A stretch of 64,000 bases of DNA, taken from assembly GCA_014647935.1 (NCBI GenBank), contig BMQD01000023.1, forward strand, positions 31,681-95,680, written 5' to 3'. This document shows, in pieces, positions 24,445-31,832 of the stretch (its first letter is position 1; each line of letters opens with the position of its first letter). A program made the position numbers and the translations under genes. Source of the stretch: Planomonospora parontospora. Lineage in GTDB: Bacteria > Actinomycetota > Actinomycetes > Streptosporangiales > Streptosporangiaceae. The notes under the pieces were generated by a model, which was given only the letters and a program-made list of their open reading frames with translations, was not told where the DNA came from and did no database searches.

Positions 24445-25445
24445 CCGCTGGCAACGCTGCAGGGCGGCGGCGCCCGCCCAAGACCAAGGCACGCATCGGT
24501 GGCGTCAGCGCGCTGGCTGAGGGTGCCGAGCACACCGAACCCGTGTCACCTCTGGCGGGAGCTTCCTGGCCGATCACCCCAGCGGTCGAGACGGTCCCCA
24601 GCGAGCCCGCCCCGGCCTGGCCGGGCATGGTGAAGCTGGCCGATCTCGCCGACAACCCCGACAACCCGCGCGAGACGCTGCGCGAGCTGGAGGGCCTGGC
24701 TGAGACGATCCGCGAGGACGGTGTCTTGCAGGACATCGTCGTCGTGCCCCGCGACATCTGGCTGGCCGTCTACCCGCACCACGCCGAGCACGTCGGGGAG
24801 CGGCCGTTCGTCATCCACCACGGGCACCGGCGCCGCCACGCGGCCGAACTCGCGGGCCTGGACGAGGTCCCGGTGAAGGTCCGCGAGTCGGCGGAGTCCG
24901 CCGAGGAACGCGCCCTGATCGAGAACCTCCACCAGGACGGCCTGTCGCCGCTGGAGGAGGCCCGGGGCCTGGCCAAGCTCATGGAGCTGCGCAGCTTCTC
25001 CGGACGGGAGGCCGCGCGCCGCCTGGGCAAGTCGAGCGGGTGGGCCTCCCAGCGGCTCACCCTGCTGAACCTGCGGCCAGATCTCCAGGAGGCGCTGGAG
25101 GACGGCCGGCTGTCGGTGCGGGACGCCCGGGTGATCGGGAAGCTGCCGCCGGAGGAGCAGTACCTTCCCGAGCTCGCTCCGGAAGTCGAGCCGCCTGGCC
25201 CGACCCCCGCGTCTTCGCCCGCGTCGGCGGGGGAGAGCGACGGGGGAGCGCAGGAGGGTGCTTACCCGGTAAGCACTCCGGCGGAGCCACGCGGGAAGAC
25301 GCCCAAGCCCGCAGGGGCGGGCGGACCGTACGTGACGCTGCCGCTCGGGTCGCCGACCGAGGTCGCGGCCACACTGCGGGCGCAGATGCGGCCGGAGCAC
25401 CTAGAGGCGCTGGTGGAGCTGCTGACGGCCACTACAGCACGGTGA
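24441..25445 (+). CDS. parB: ParB centromere-binding protein
   Basis: 334 aa. ParB/Srx N-terminal domain with LADNPDNPRETLRELEGLAE and the CTP-binding-type signature HHGHRRRHAAE, then ALIENLHQDGLSPLEEARGL and an HTH (FSGREAARRLGKSSGWASQR). A Pro/Ala-rich linker contains AYPVSTP, encoded by a candidate parS inside the gene (25258-25276). The C-terminus (RPEHLEALVELL) would dimerise. Followed by a strong terminator. Confidence 0.92.
   Translation: MTAGNAAGRRRPPKTKARIGGVSALAEGAEHTEPVSPLAGASWPITPAVETVPSEPAPAWPGMVKLADLADNPDNPRETLRELEGLAETIREDGVLQDIVVVPRDIWLAVYPHHAEHVGERPFVIHHGHRRRHAAELAGLDEVPVKVRESAESAEERALIENLHQDGLSPLEEARGLAKLMELRSFSGREAARRLGKSSGWASQRLTLLNLRPDLQEALEDGRLSVRDARVIGKLPPEEQYLPELAPEVEPPGPTPASSPASAGESDGGAQEGAYPVSTPAEPRGKTPKPAGAGGPYVTLPLGSPTEVAATLRAQMRPEHLEALVELLTATTAR
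25258..25276. repeat. parS: Candidate parS site 2 (inside parB)
   Basis: GTGCTTACCCGGTAAGCAC, 9-bp arms around one base. parS sites within or next to parB are common. Confidence 0.75.
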
Positions 25446-25458
25446 CGGATCTTTACTC

Positions 25459-25488
25459 ACAGGGGGAGGCGTTCACGCCTCCCCCTGT
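25459..25488. terminator. Terminator after parB
   Basis: ACAGGGGGAGGCG / CGCCTCCCCCTGT, perfect 13-bp arms with loop TTCA, 14 bp past the parB stop. Confidence 0.85.
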
Positions 25489-25579
25489 GTCATGTCGGAG
25501 CTGGCGAGCGTTCAAAGCATTAATGTCAACTTATAGGGTGTTTATGGATTTATGACCGTTTTAAGCAAACGAGGGAACC

Positions 25580-26224
25580 ATGAAGCGGATCATCCGGGCA
25601 CTTCCCCTAGGGGCGATCATCGCCGCCGGATCCATCATGATCTCGGCGATCCCAGCGCATGCCGGATCAAGAGTCACGAACTCGTACAGCGTGACGACCG
25701 GCGTCGTCACCAAGAGCAGCTCGCTCTACCTCTCCGCCCGGGTGGCGAACAAGACCAAGTACAACACGAAGATCGGCATCAAACAGAAAGTCTGCAAGAT
25801 CAGCTGCATCACGGTGAGCAAGAGCGTCAACCTCGCGCCAATGGGCCGCACCGCGTGGCTCGTCAAACTGGGCTCGAAAGGCTGGAGAGCCGTGGGCAAC
25901 CCCACGGTCTACTTCACTGCGCTCAAGCCCCCCTACACGATCACGATGAAACCCGTGTTCGAGTTGGGCTATTCAAACGGGTCGGGAGACTGCTATGGCA
26001 GTGTCAACGCCAAGGGCACCATCCGCAACAACACCACGACCACGAAGAGCTATTCCATCGAGGGGATCGTTACTGTGGGAGCCCAGATGACGCGCTCCTA
26101 CGACTTCGTGTGGGACGTACGACCAGGACGGACCGTTACCGTTGAACTTTATGGTCTCTCGGATAGCTGGTGCAGTCTGCCTGCCAGGAGCTCTGTAAAG
26201 ATCGTGGAGGTCGAAGCAAGCTGA
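25580..26224 (+). CDS. Secreted protein of unknown function, 214 aa
   Basis: Clear Sec signal peptide (MKRIIRALPLGAIIAAGSIM, cleavage near AHA-GS, about residue 28), SD GAGGGAA. The mature part is beta-rich with four cysteines (VCKISCITV, GDCYGSVN, WCSLP) that could form two disulfides. Base composition is lower in G+C than the neighbours. It sits between two terminators as an independent unit, typical of a lysogenic-conversion gene (moron). Confidence 0.75.
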   Translation: MKRIIRALPLGAIIAAGSIMISAIPAHAGSRVTNSYSVTTGVVTKSSSLYLSARVANKTKYNTKIGIKQKVCKISCITVSKSVNLAPMGRTAWLVKLGSKGWRAVGNPTVYFTALKPPYTITMKPVFELGYSNGSGDCYGSVNAKGTIRNNTTTTKSYSIEGIVTVGAQMTRSYDFVWDVRPGRTVTVELYGLSDSWCSLPARSSVKIVEVEAS

Positions 26225-26258
26225 AGGCACTCGTGAAGCTGGACGGTTATCACAGTAC

Positions 26259-26291
26259 GGCGAGGGAGAGGCACCACCTCTCTCCCTCGCC
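26259..26291. terminator. Terminator after the secreted protein gene
   Basis: GGCGAGGGAGAG / CTCTCCCTCGCC arms (12 bp). Followed within 13 bp by candidate parS 3. Confidence 0.7.
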
Positions 26292-26303
26292 ATTGAGCCT
26301 GGC

Positions 26304-26326
26304 GGGTGCTTACCCGGTAAGCACCC
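26304..26326. repeat. parS: Candidate parS site 3 (intergenic)
   Basis: The core GCTTACCCGGTAAGC is extended to 11-bp arms (GGGTGCTTACC / GGTAAGCACCC). The longest and only fully intergenic copy near parB, so perhaps the primary site. Confidence 0.78.
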
Positions 26327-26409
26327 TAGCTCGCCGTCACATGCTGCCGACAGTCATCGCATGCCTTGCATTGACGCCTCTCACAAGTCACAAGCCCTCT
26401 CATCGTGGA

Positions 26410-26739
26410 TCAGGGGCCGATGAGGTTGCGGATCCGGCGGGCAACGTCGGCGTGCCGGGAGGGGTCGAGCCGGGCGAATGGCTGGGGGTCGATGAACCAG
26501 CCTTGGGGGATGGTGGTGAAGTCGGTGAGGGCAGCGATGCCGACGCCGGGGATGGTTTCGGCGATCATCGGGTGCGGCTTGGGCCACGGGTCGTCGAGGC
26601 GGACGACCTGGACGACGGCGACGCGGCCGGGAGCCAGGCGCGGCATCGCGGGGGAGCTGATCACCATGACCGGCTCGGGCCCGTAGACGCCGCCCTTGGC
26701 GTACCAGATGGTGCCGAACGTAGGGGAGTCAGGCAGCAT
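26410..26739 (-). CDS. Candidate toxin, PemK/MazF-like
   Basis: 109 aa. FGTIWYAKGGVYGPEPVMVI and SSPAMPRLAPGRVAVVQVVR resemble the beta-barrel opening of PemK/MazF-type endoribonucleases (a GDIWxV...RPVLVVS pattern), though divergent. It starts 10 bp inside the end of the upstream antitoxin-like gene. The frame is open further upstream, but ATG 26739 is the start expected by coupling. If correct, it cuts mRNA when the antitoxin is lost, which would stabilise the element. Confidence 0.6.
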   Translation of the reverse strand: MLPDSPTFGTIWYAKGGVYGPEPVMVISSPAMPRLAPGRVAVVQVVRLDDPWPKPHPMIAETIPGVGIAALTDFTTIPQGWFIDPQPFARLDPSRHADVARRIRNLIGP

Positions 26740-26992
26740 GACCTGCCTGTCCGGTGGTGCGGGTCTCGGCCAGTTCCTTCTGCGCGGCGGCGGCGAAGCC
26801 TTCGAAGCGGGCGCGCTGGCTGGCGATCTGCTGGTGCCACGTGGGTGCGGCGGCTGCGGCGGAGGCGAGATTCGCCTCGGCGAGGGCCTGGGTGACGTAG
26901 TCGGAGAGGGAGATGCCGAGGTGGTTGGCGATGTCGCGGGCGTCGGCGAGAGCGCCCTCGTCAATGGTCAGGTTCACTCGTGTTGTTGCCAT
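26729..26992 (-). CDS. Ribbon-helix-helix antitoxin
   Basis: 87 aa with an N-terminal RHH domain: TTRVNLTIDEGALADARDIA, NHLGISLSDYVTQALAEA. The C-terminal helix (about 55-80) would wrap the toxin. GGGAG precedes the ATG. The promoter region holds a perfect 18-bp palindrome (27005-27022), as expected for autoregulation. Confidence 0.75.
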   Translation of the reverse strand: MATTRVNLTIDEGALADARDIANHLGISLSDYVTQALAEANLASAAAAAPTWHQQIASQRARFEGFAAAAQKELAETRTTGQAGHAA

Positions 26993-27004
26993 GCTCCCAC
27001 CGTA

Positions 27005-27022
27005 GTGCATGAATTCATGCAC
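27005..27022. promoter_or_regulatory. Antitoxin operator palindrome
   Basis: GTGCATGAATTCATGCAC, perfect 18-bp palindrome, 13 bp upstream of the antitoxin ATG. Confidence 0.75.
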
Positions 27023-27058
27023 GTCTTGGATGCACGCGGATTCTGGGTGAAGTCATGG

Positions 27059-27087
27059 GAGGGGGCGGACCGTACGGCCCGCCCCTC
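27059..27087 (-). terminator. Hairpin downstream of the HU gene
   Basis: GGGGCGG / CCGCCCC arms in the 79-bp gap after the HU stop. Confidence 0.5.
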
Positions 27088-27101
27088 GGGATCGTGCGGC
27101 G

Positions 27102-27395
27102 CTACTTACCGGCGGCGTGCTTCTGCCGGGTCAGGCCGATGAAGCCCGTGCCGGCCCGGAACACCGGCCTGACGGTCGGCGCGAGGGTGATCGGCTCGCC
27201 GGTAGAGGGATTACGGGCCATGCGGGCGGCGCGCTTGGCCAGCTCGAACTTGCCCCAGCCGGCAATGGAGACCTTGCCGTCGTCGGCCACGGTGCTCTGG
27301 ATGGTGTCCAGGACCGCATCCAGGACAGCGGCCACGACCTTCATCGACTGGCCGGTGTTCTCGGCGGCCTTCTCGATCAGTTCACGCTTGTTCAT
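27102..27395 (-). CDS. hup-like: HU-family nucleoid protein
   Basis: 97 aa. MNKRELIEKAAENTGQSMKV, a central GKVSIAGWGKFELAKR and the DNA-binding arm RNPSTGEPITLAPTVRPVFR. Standard bacterial HU length and motifs. HU bends DNA and helps replication, site-specific recombination and, in plasmids, partition complex assembly. A dispersed palindrome lies in its promoter region (27430-27447). Confidence 0.9.
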   Translation of the reverse strand: MNKRELIEKAAENTGQSMKVVAAVLDAVLDTIQSTVADDGKVSIAGWGKFELAKRAARMARNPSTGEPITLAPTVRPVFRAGTGFIGLTRQKHAAGK

Positions 27396-27429
27396 GCGGG
27401 CTCCTTGCTTCAGGGGATTCCGTGCTATC

Positions 27430-27447
27430 GAATGCGCTTGTGCATTC
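27430..27447. repeat. Dispersed palindrome copy 10
   Basis: GAATGC-N6-GCATTC, perfect arms, between the HU start and the stop of the gene at 27453. Confidence 0.8.
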
Positions 27448-27452
27448 GTAAT

Positions 27453-28034
27453 CTAGAGGCCCGGCAGGGTTCCCTGCACCGCCTCACCGCTGCTTTCTTC
27501 CCGGAGATCGGGCACGGCGACGATCTCGTAACCGCCGCTGGGCGCTTTCCCGGCCCGGTGCATGCGGTCGTCAGGGTTGCGGCGCCGCACCACTATCGGG
27601 CCGCCGCTCTCCAGCCACCCGGGCGGGTAGGAGGAGGTGACCTGCAGCCGCCAGCGGCGCACCGCTTCTGGGTCGTGGCTGCTGGTCCGCAGCTCCCGAA
27701 CCGCCAGCAGGGACCGCCAGGACGGCCACGCGTGATCGTGGGCGTCCTCCACGGCGTCGTTAACGGAACGCCGGGTAGGGCCCTCCCAGGTGCAGCCCAG
27801 GCAGGCGCCCCTCTTGTCGACGGCCCCGCCGTCGTCGGCGGGACCCCACCGCACGATCATCGTGGGGCGGCACAGCGGCGCGGCCGAGACCGCCGCCGCG
27901 AACAGGCCTCCCGAGCGGGCGTAGCCGGGATGACCGATGCGGATGCACCACAGGCCATTGCGCTCGGCCAGGTGGGTGGTGCGCCACTGGTCATGGCGGG
28001 CGACCGCGCCGCGCGGTTCGGCCGGGCCGGTCAC
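27453..28034 (-). CDS. DUF6349-like hypothetical protein, 193 aa
   Basis: GTG 28034 overlaps the upstream stop (GTGA). It contains WCIRIGHPGYARSGGLF, RGACLGCTWEGPTRR and HDHAWPSWR, a pattern I associate with the actinobacterial DUF6349 family; a search is needed. CLGC may bind zinc. Function unknown. Confidence 0.6.
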   Translation of the reverse strand: MTGPAEPRGAVARHDQWRTTHLAERNGLWCIRIGHPGYARSGGLFAAAVSAAPLCRPTMIVRWGPADDGGAVDKRGACLGCTWEGPTRRSVNDAVEDAHDHAWPSWRSLLAVRELRTSSHDPEAVRRWRLQVTSSYPPGWLESGGPIVVRRRNPDDRMHRAGKAPSGGYEIVAVPDLREESSGEAVQGTLPGL

Positions 28035-28318
28035 GGCTTGGCCTTCCAGCGGCGGATCTTCACCGCGCCCTGCGGCACGTCGTGCTCGATCAGGTGGCCA
28101 CGGATGAAGTCCGCGGTCTCGCGGTCGTAGGGGCCGAGCTGGATGAGGTCGCCGGGCACGCCGCTGCCCAGGACGGTGACCTGTCCGCTGGTCTCGAACC
28201 GGGGCCGGTACAGCTGCCACCAGTCGGCGCAGGGCCGCCCGGCGAGGACGAGTTCGTTGAGGATGACCGCCCAGATGCGGGGCGGGCCCTGCGGGGTGCT
28301 TACCGGGTAAGCGAGCAC
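28031..28318 (-). CDS. Hypothetical protein, 95 aa
   Basis: GTG 28318 has GAGGAG at good spacing. The first codons (LAYPVSTP) are a candidate parS. The rest is a small mixed domain (WWQLYRPRFETSGQVTVLG) with a basic C-terminus. Confidence 0.6.
   Translation of the reverse strand: MLAYPVSTPQGPPRIWAVILNELVLAGRPCADWWQLYRPRFETSGQVTVLGSGVPGDLIQLGPYDRETADFIRGHLIEHDVPQGAVKIRRWKAKP
28298..28312. repeat. parS: Candidate parS site 4
   Basis: GCTTACCGGGTAAGC within the first codons of the gene at 28031, about 2.9 kb from parB. Confidence 0.7.
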
Positions 28319-28329
28319 GGTGGCGCTCC

Positions 28330-28515
28330 TCACAGGCCGGGGTCGGCGTCGGAGTGGACCAGGCCGAACCCGTCGACCGCGCCGGAGACCGGTTCGCCGC
28401 TGAACGTGGCGATGCAGTAGCCGTGGCACGGCTGACCGGCTTCCGCTCCGCAGCCGTCCGGGCCGTCGCAGACGGAGTAGGTGATCAGGTCCTCGGCGTC
28501 AGGGGTGAAGCTCAT
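28330..28515 (-). CDS. Small Cys-rich protein, 61 aa
   Basis: MSFTPDAEDLITYSVCDGPD with CGAEAGQPCHGYC: four cysteines and a histidine suggest a zinc-binding mini-domain. Confidence 0.55.
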   Translation of the reverse strand: MSFTPDAEDLITYSVCDGPDGCGAEAGQPCHGYCIATFSGEPVSGAVDGFGLVHSDADPGL

Positions 28516-28822
28516 CAGGTAAGGGTCCTTTCCAGAAGCGGGGTGGGGGCGGCGATGATCCAGGGGCAGCCGAGCGGGACAGCACCCCGTACTCGTCGGC
28601 CCCGGCACCGTCGTGGTCGACGGGGTAGTCGACGTCGCCGAACCGGTGCGGCGGGTCGGTGATGGTGGCCTTCCAGGCGGTCCGGGGGTGGTGGACGCTG
28701 CCGTAGGTCATGACCCGGGTGACGGGCACCAGCGCGCGGATGATCGGGTTGACGCCGTGCGGGGCGTAGCAGGCCCATACGAGCTGTCCCACCCGGTACG
28801 GGGCGTCCGGTCGGCGGCTCAT
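28499..28822 (-). CDS. Hypothetical protein, 107 aa
   Basis: MSRRPDAPYRVGQLVWACYA, a beta-rich middle and a Pro-rich tail. Overlaps both neighbours, consistent with an operon gene. Confidence 0.55.
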   Translation of the reverse strand: MSRRPDAPYRVGQLVWACYAPHGVNPIIRALVPVTRVMTYGSVHHPRTAWKATITDPPHRFGDVDYPVDHDGAGADEYGVLSRSAAPGSSPPPPRFWKGPLPDELHP

Positions 28823-29115
28823 CGGGGGTCCCGGCGGGTGAGGTCGAGGACGAGGCGGACCACGCCGGGCAGGTCGGGAGGCGTGTGCAGGCGGCTGCTG
28901 TCGTTCTCCTGCGGCTCGTACACCTCATAGCGGACGCCGATGCCGTTGTCGATGACGTGGACCGTGACGTCGCCGTCGTCGGGCAGGGTGTGCTCGGTGC
29001 GGACGAGCACGGCGGTCCACGCGCGGTTGCGTGCGTCGATGGCGGTGTAGAGGCTGTTGCCGTCCAGGAGGCGGCGTAGCTCGTCGGCGAGCCGCCGATG
29101 GGTGGGGGCAGGCAC
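28819..29115 (-). CDS. Hypothetical protein, 98 aa
   Basis: Helical N-terminus (HRRLADELRRLLDGNSLYTA) and beta-rich C-terminus (DVTVHVIDNGIGVRYEVYEP). GTG start. Unknown family. Confidence 0.6.
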   Translation of the reverse strand: MPAPTHRRLADELRRLLDGNSLYTAIDARNRAWTAVLVRTEHTLPDDGDVTVHVIDNGIGVRYEVYEPQENDSSRLHTPPDLPGVVRLVLDLTRRDPR

Positions 29116-29163
29116 GAGAAGAGTTCCTTTCGTTCGGGGCCGCGGGCCGTACGGCGCGCGGGT

Positions 29164-29178
29164 GCTTACCGGGTAAGC
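29164..29178. repeat. parS: Candidate parS site 5 (intergenic)
   Basis: GCTTACCGGGTAAGC, 11 bp from a long perfect palindrome (29189-29220) in the gap between two leftward genes. Confidence 0.72.
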
Positions 29179-29188
29179 AGGAGGGCGT

Positions 29189-29220
29189 TACGGTCCGCCC
29201 CCGGCCGGGGGCGGACCGTA
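29189..29220. terminator. Perfect 32-bp palindrome
   Basis: Uninterrupted symmetry with 16-bp arms (TACGGTCCGCCCCCGG and its complement). It probably forms a terminator hairpin after the gene at 29268. Confidence 0.65.
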
Positions 29221-29267
29221 CGCTCAGGGAGTGAGGGGCGAGCCCGACGCGAACGGGCTCGCCTCCG

Positions 29268-29879
29268 CTACGTCCAGGGCAGGTCGAACAGCAGGATCCG
29301 CGTGAGGTCCACCCGGTCGGGCCGGCCAGCGGACACCAGGCGGATTTTCGTGATCGACCGGTCGGGCAGCGCGACGCCCTTGGCGGGTCCCCGCGCGGAG
29401 CGCCGCAGCGTGTACGCGGTGACGGGGAACCGGACGGAGAACCACGGGCTGGCGGGCTGCCCCGCGCGGATCTGCGCGTCGATGCTGGGCTCCTGCTTCG
29501 CCCATTCGGCGCACACGCACCCGGGGTCACCGCAGCAGTGCGACGAACGGAGCCGGACCCGGTTGCGGTCCAGCCGCCCCGACAGCATCGGGCACGCCTT
29601 CACGGCGTAGGCCGCGCACCATGGGTGCTGCGCGGGCTCGTTGACGTAGCCCTGCCCGAAGTCCATCGGCCGGGCCATCAGCACCGCGGCGTCCGCCGTC
29701 TTCAGCGGGGCGTGGCACAGCTGGCAGCGTGCGTCGTGCAGGCACTCGGCGAGGCGAGGTCGGTTGACCTCGCCCAGCAGCGGGGTCCCGTCGTCGTGCC
29801 GCAGCGTCACGTACGGCACGACGATCCCGCGCCAGGTCGGCAGGTTCGCGAGCAGCGCCGGGACCGGCGGCGGCGTCAC
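29268..29879 (-). CDS. Cys-rich hypothetical protein, 203 aa
   Basis: GTG 29879 overlaps the upstream stop. Two Cys sets (ARCQLCHAPLK; SSHCCGDPGCVCAEW) suggest zinc sites. N-terminal beta-strands and a C-terminal beta-rich end (ITKIRLVSAGRPDRVDL). Co-encoded with the ArdC-N-type gene. Function unknown. Confidence 0.6.
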   Translation of the reverse strand: MTPPPVPALLANLPTWRGIVVPYVTLRHDDGTPLLGEVNRPRLAECLHDARCQLCHAPLKTADAAVLMARPMDFGQGYVNEPAQHPWCAAYAVKACPMLSGRLDRNRVRLRSSHCCGDPGCVCAEWAKQEPSIDAQIRAGQPASPWFSVRFPVTAYTLRRSARGPAKGVALPDRSITKIRLVSAGRPDRVDLTRILLFDLPWT

Positions 29880-31159
29880 TCCGAGCCTCCGATCAGCGCG
29901 GCCTGCGCGGCGGCGGCGCTCTCCTCGGCGGTGAGCTTCGCTTGCAGGTCGGCCATCTTCGCGCGGAGCTTCGCGGCCTTGTCGGCATGCTCGGCGGCCC
30001 GCTGAGGGGCGTGGAGGCGAGCGTGCGCGGCCTCGACGTCGGCCCGCTCCGGGCAGCTCTCGTAGTGGTCGATGAGCTGCCGCACCACCTGGGCGACGTG
30101 GTCGCGGGTGGCGTCCGGCACGCTCCGGTGGTACGAGCCGACCCGCCATACGTTCAGCCAGAACCGGCTGTCCTCGGTACGCCGGTCCGGGGAGACCACG
30201 GTGTAGCCGCCGAGGGTGATGCCGTAGACGACCGGCGCGTGCGGCGCGGGCATCGACCCGTTCGTGATCCGGTAGTCCGACGTCGGGCGCATGTCGCCGT
30301 ACTCGACGCGGAGCTTGTCCGGGTCGCTGCCGCCGTAGGCGTAGGTGTCGGGGCCGAGCCAGATCACCCCGAACCCGGCCACCGCGTACCGGATGCGGCC
30401 CGTCTCGAGGTCCGCCTCGTACAGGAACCGGTAACGGCGCGTCTTGTCCTTGCCCTTGCCCTTGGCGGCCGGCCGGATCACCGACAGCGTGTTCCAGGTG
30501 AGGCCCGGCGTGGTCGCGCCGTCCGGGAACGGGTCGGGGAGCTCGTCCAGGCCGGAGGTGTCGAACCCGCCCACGGCCTTGAGGGTCTTGTCCAGGACCT
30601 CCACGACGTCGTCGCGCGACGGGATCGGCCCGGCGGCGGGCTGCATCGCCGCGCACTCCTGCGGGCAGGTGCCGCCCTCGGGGGTGTCGCAGAAGATGCA
30701 CGGCCCGTTCTTCGGCACCGTGGCGGACACCGGGTAGACGTCCTCCACGGGCCACGTGGAGTAGTGCTCCTCGACGGTCTCGGTCTGGCCGGTCTTCGGG
30801 TCGACCACTTCCTCGGTCCGGGTGCGCTCGACCTTCGGCGCGTAGATCCACACCGGGGCGGCGTCCTCACGGATCCGCCGGTCGTTGCCGCCCCAGAAGA
30901 ACCGGGCGTCGACCCGGGTCGCCGAGGGGTCCTGACCGAAGATCCGCAGGGCGTTGCCGATGCTGTAAGGGTGCATGCGGGCGGCGAACACGCGGAAGCC
31001 GTCGACCAGCTCGGGGTGCTCCTGCAGGGCGGTCGCGGCCTTCATCTGCCCGGCGTGCGCGGCGGCGCGGCCGGCGTCCTTGCGGGCGCAGAACGCCTCC
31101 CACTCGGCGTCGGTCATGTCGGCGGCGCGGCCGGTGGTGGGCTTGGGTCGGGTTGCCAT
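29876..31159 (-). CDS. ArdC-N-type (antirestriction/ssDNA-binding) protein
   Basis: 427 aa. Residues about 40-105 (HPELVDGFRVFAARMHPYSI, GNALRIFGQDPSATRVDARF, and a basic segment before VWIYAP) fit the ArdC N-terminal domain, which binds ssDNA. The rest is large and unassigned, with a Cys patch (GPCIFCDTPEGGTCPQEC) and a C-terminal coiled coil (KAAKLRAKMADLQAKL). ArdC proteins protect incoming plasmid DNA from restriction, so it may help the element enter new hosts. No C-terminal M78-type metallopeptidase HExxH motif is visible. Confidence 0.65.
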   Translation of the reverse strand: MATRPKPTTGRAADMTDAEWEAFCARKDAGRAAAHAGQMKAATALQEHPELVDGFRVFAARMHPYSIGNALRIFGQDPSATRVDARFFWGGNDRRIREDAAPVWIYAPKVERTRTEEVVDPKTGQTETVEEHYSTWPVEDVYPVSATVPKNGPCIFCDTPEGGTCPQECAAMQPAAGPIPSRDDVVEVLDKTLKAVGGFDTSGLDELPDPFPDGATTPGLTWNTLSVIRPAAKGKGKDKTRRYRFLYEADLETGRIRYAVAGFGVIWLGPDTYAYGGSDPDKLRVEYGDMRPTSDYRITNGSMPAPHAPVVYGITLGGYTVVSPDRRTEDSRFWLNVWRVGSYHRSVPDATRDHVAQVVRQLIDHYESCPERADVEAAHARLHAPQRAAEHADKAAKLRAKMADLQAKLTAEESAAAAQAALIGGSE

Positions 31160-31199
31160 CGTGAGCATGCCTTTCGTTGTGCGTTTGGTAGGGGAAGGA

Positions 31200-31220
31200 G
31201 GCCGCCGGGTCCCGGCGGCC
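31200..31220. terminator. Intercistronic GC hairpin
   Basis: GGCCGCCGGG / CCCGGCGGCC around one base, between the genes at 31225 and 29876. Confidence 0.5.
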
Positions 31221-31224
31221 GAGG

Positions 31225-31506
31225 TCAGCAGGCGGGCTCGTCGTGCGGGGGCTCGCAGTGGGCGGGCACGTACCAGCGGCCGTGCTCGTCCTGGTTGAGG
31301 CCGATCTCGCCGAGGGTGAGCCAGGTCAGCTCTCCGCGTTCCTGCTGGACGGCACCGTGCAGGCCGCCGCGGTCGTCGGCGTGCAGGCGGACGTTGACGA
31401 CGTGCCCGGTGATGCGGGCGTGGTCGGCGGCTTCGCTGCCGGGGAAGACGCGGATGCGGACCGTTTCGCCCGCGTTGACGTAGCGGCGCGTGGTCGTGGT
31501 AGACAT
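31225..31506 (-). CDS. Hypothetical protein, 93 aa
   Basis: Small beta-barrel-like sequence (YVNAGETVRIRVFPGSE, ITGHVVNVRLHADDR) that could fold as an OB- or SH3-like module. A dispersed palindrome with an extra half-site lies just upstream of its start. Confidence 0.6.
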   Translation of the reverse strand: MSTTTTRRYVNAGETVRIRVFPGSEAADHARITGHVVNVRLHADDRGGLHGAVQQERGELTWLTLGEIGLNQDEHGRWYVPAHCEPPHDEPAC

Positions 31507-31522
31507 GTCAGAATGCCTTTCT

Positions 31523-31540
31523 GAATGCGTTTATGCATTC
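31523..31540. repeat. Dispersed palindrome copy 11
   Basis: GAATGC-N6-GCATTC, perfect arms, followed by GTTAA. A further half-site GAATGC lies at 31511. Confidence 0.8.
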
Positions 31541-31541
31541 G

Positions 31542-31832
31542 TTAATGGAGTACGGGGCCCGGCCGGATCGACGCGTTGGGCAGCGGCGGGGGCTCGGTCA
31601 CGGGTAGACCACCCCCGTCCGCGATGGGCAGCAGCTCGGCGGGGCATCCAGCGTCGTTCGCGCAGGCGACACACAAGCCGTATCGCCAGTAGGGGTCCTG
31701 GCTGACGAGCGCGACCACGGACTCGTCCGCGTTGCAGCCGGGCCTGCCGCACGGCCAGCCGCCTTTCTCGTAAGGACGCAGGGCGTCCCAGGTCCAGCCG
31801 GGCCGCTCCGCATGGGGGATCGGGGTGCTCAT
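31542..31832 (-). CDS. Zinc-finger-like protein, 96 aa
   Basis: ATG 31832 overlaps the upstream stop. WPCGRPGCNADE, GLCVACANDAGC give four to five cysteines, probably one zinc ribbon. Its stop lies one base from copy 11 of the dispersed palindrome. Confidence 0.6.
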   Translation of the reverse strand: MSTPIPHAERPGWTWDALRPYEKGGWPCGRPGCNADESVVALVSQDPYWRYGLCVACANDAGCPAELLPIADGGGLPVTEPPPLPNASIRPGPVLH

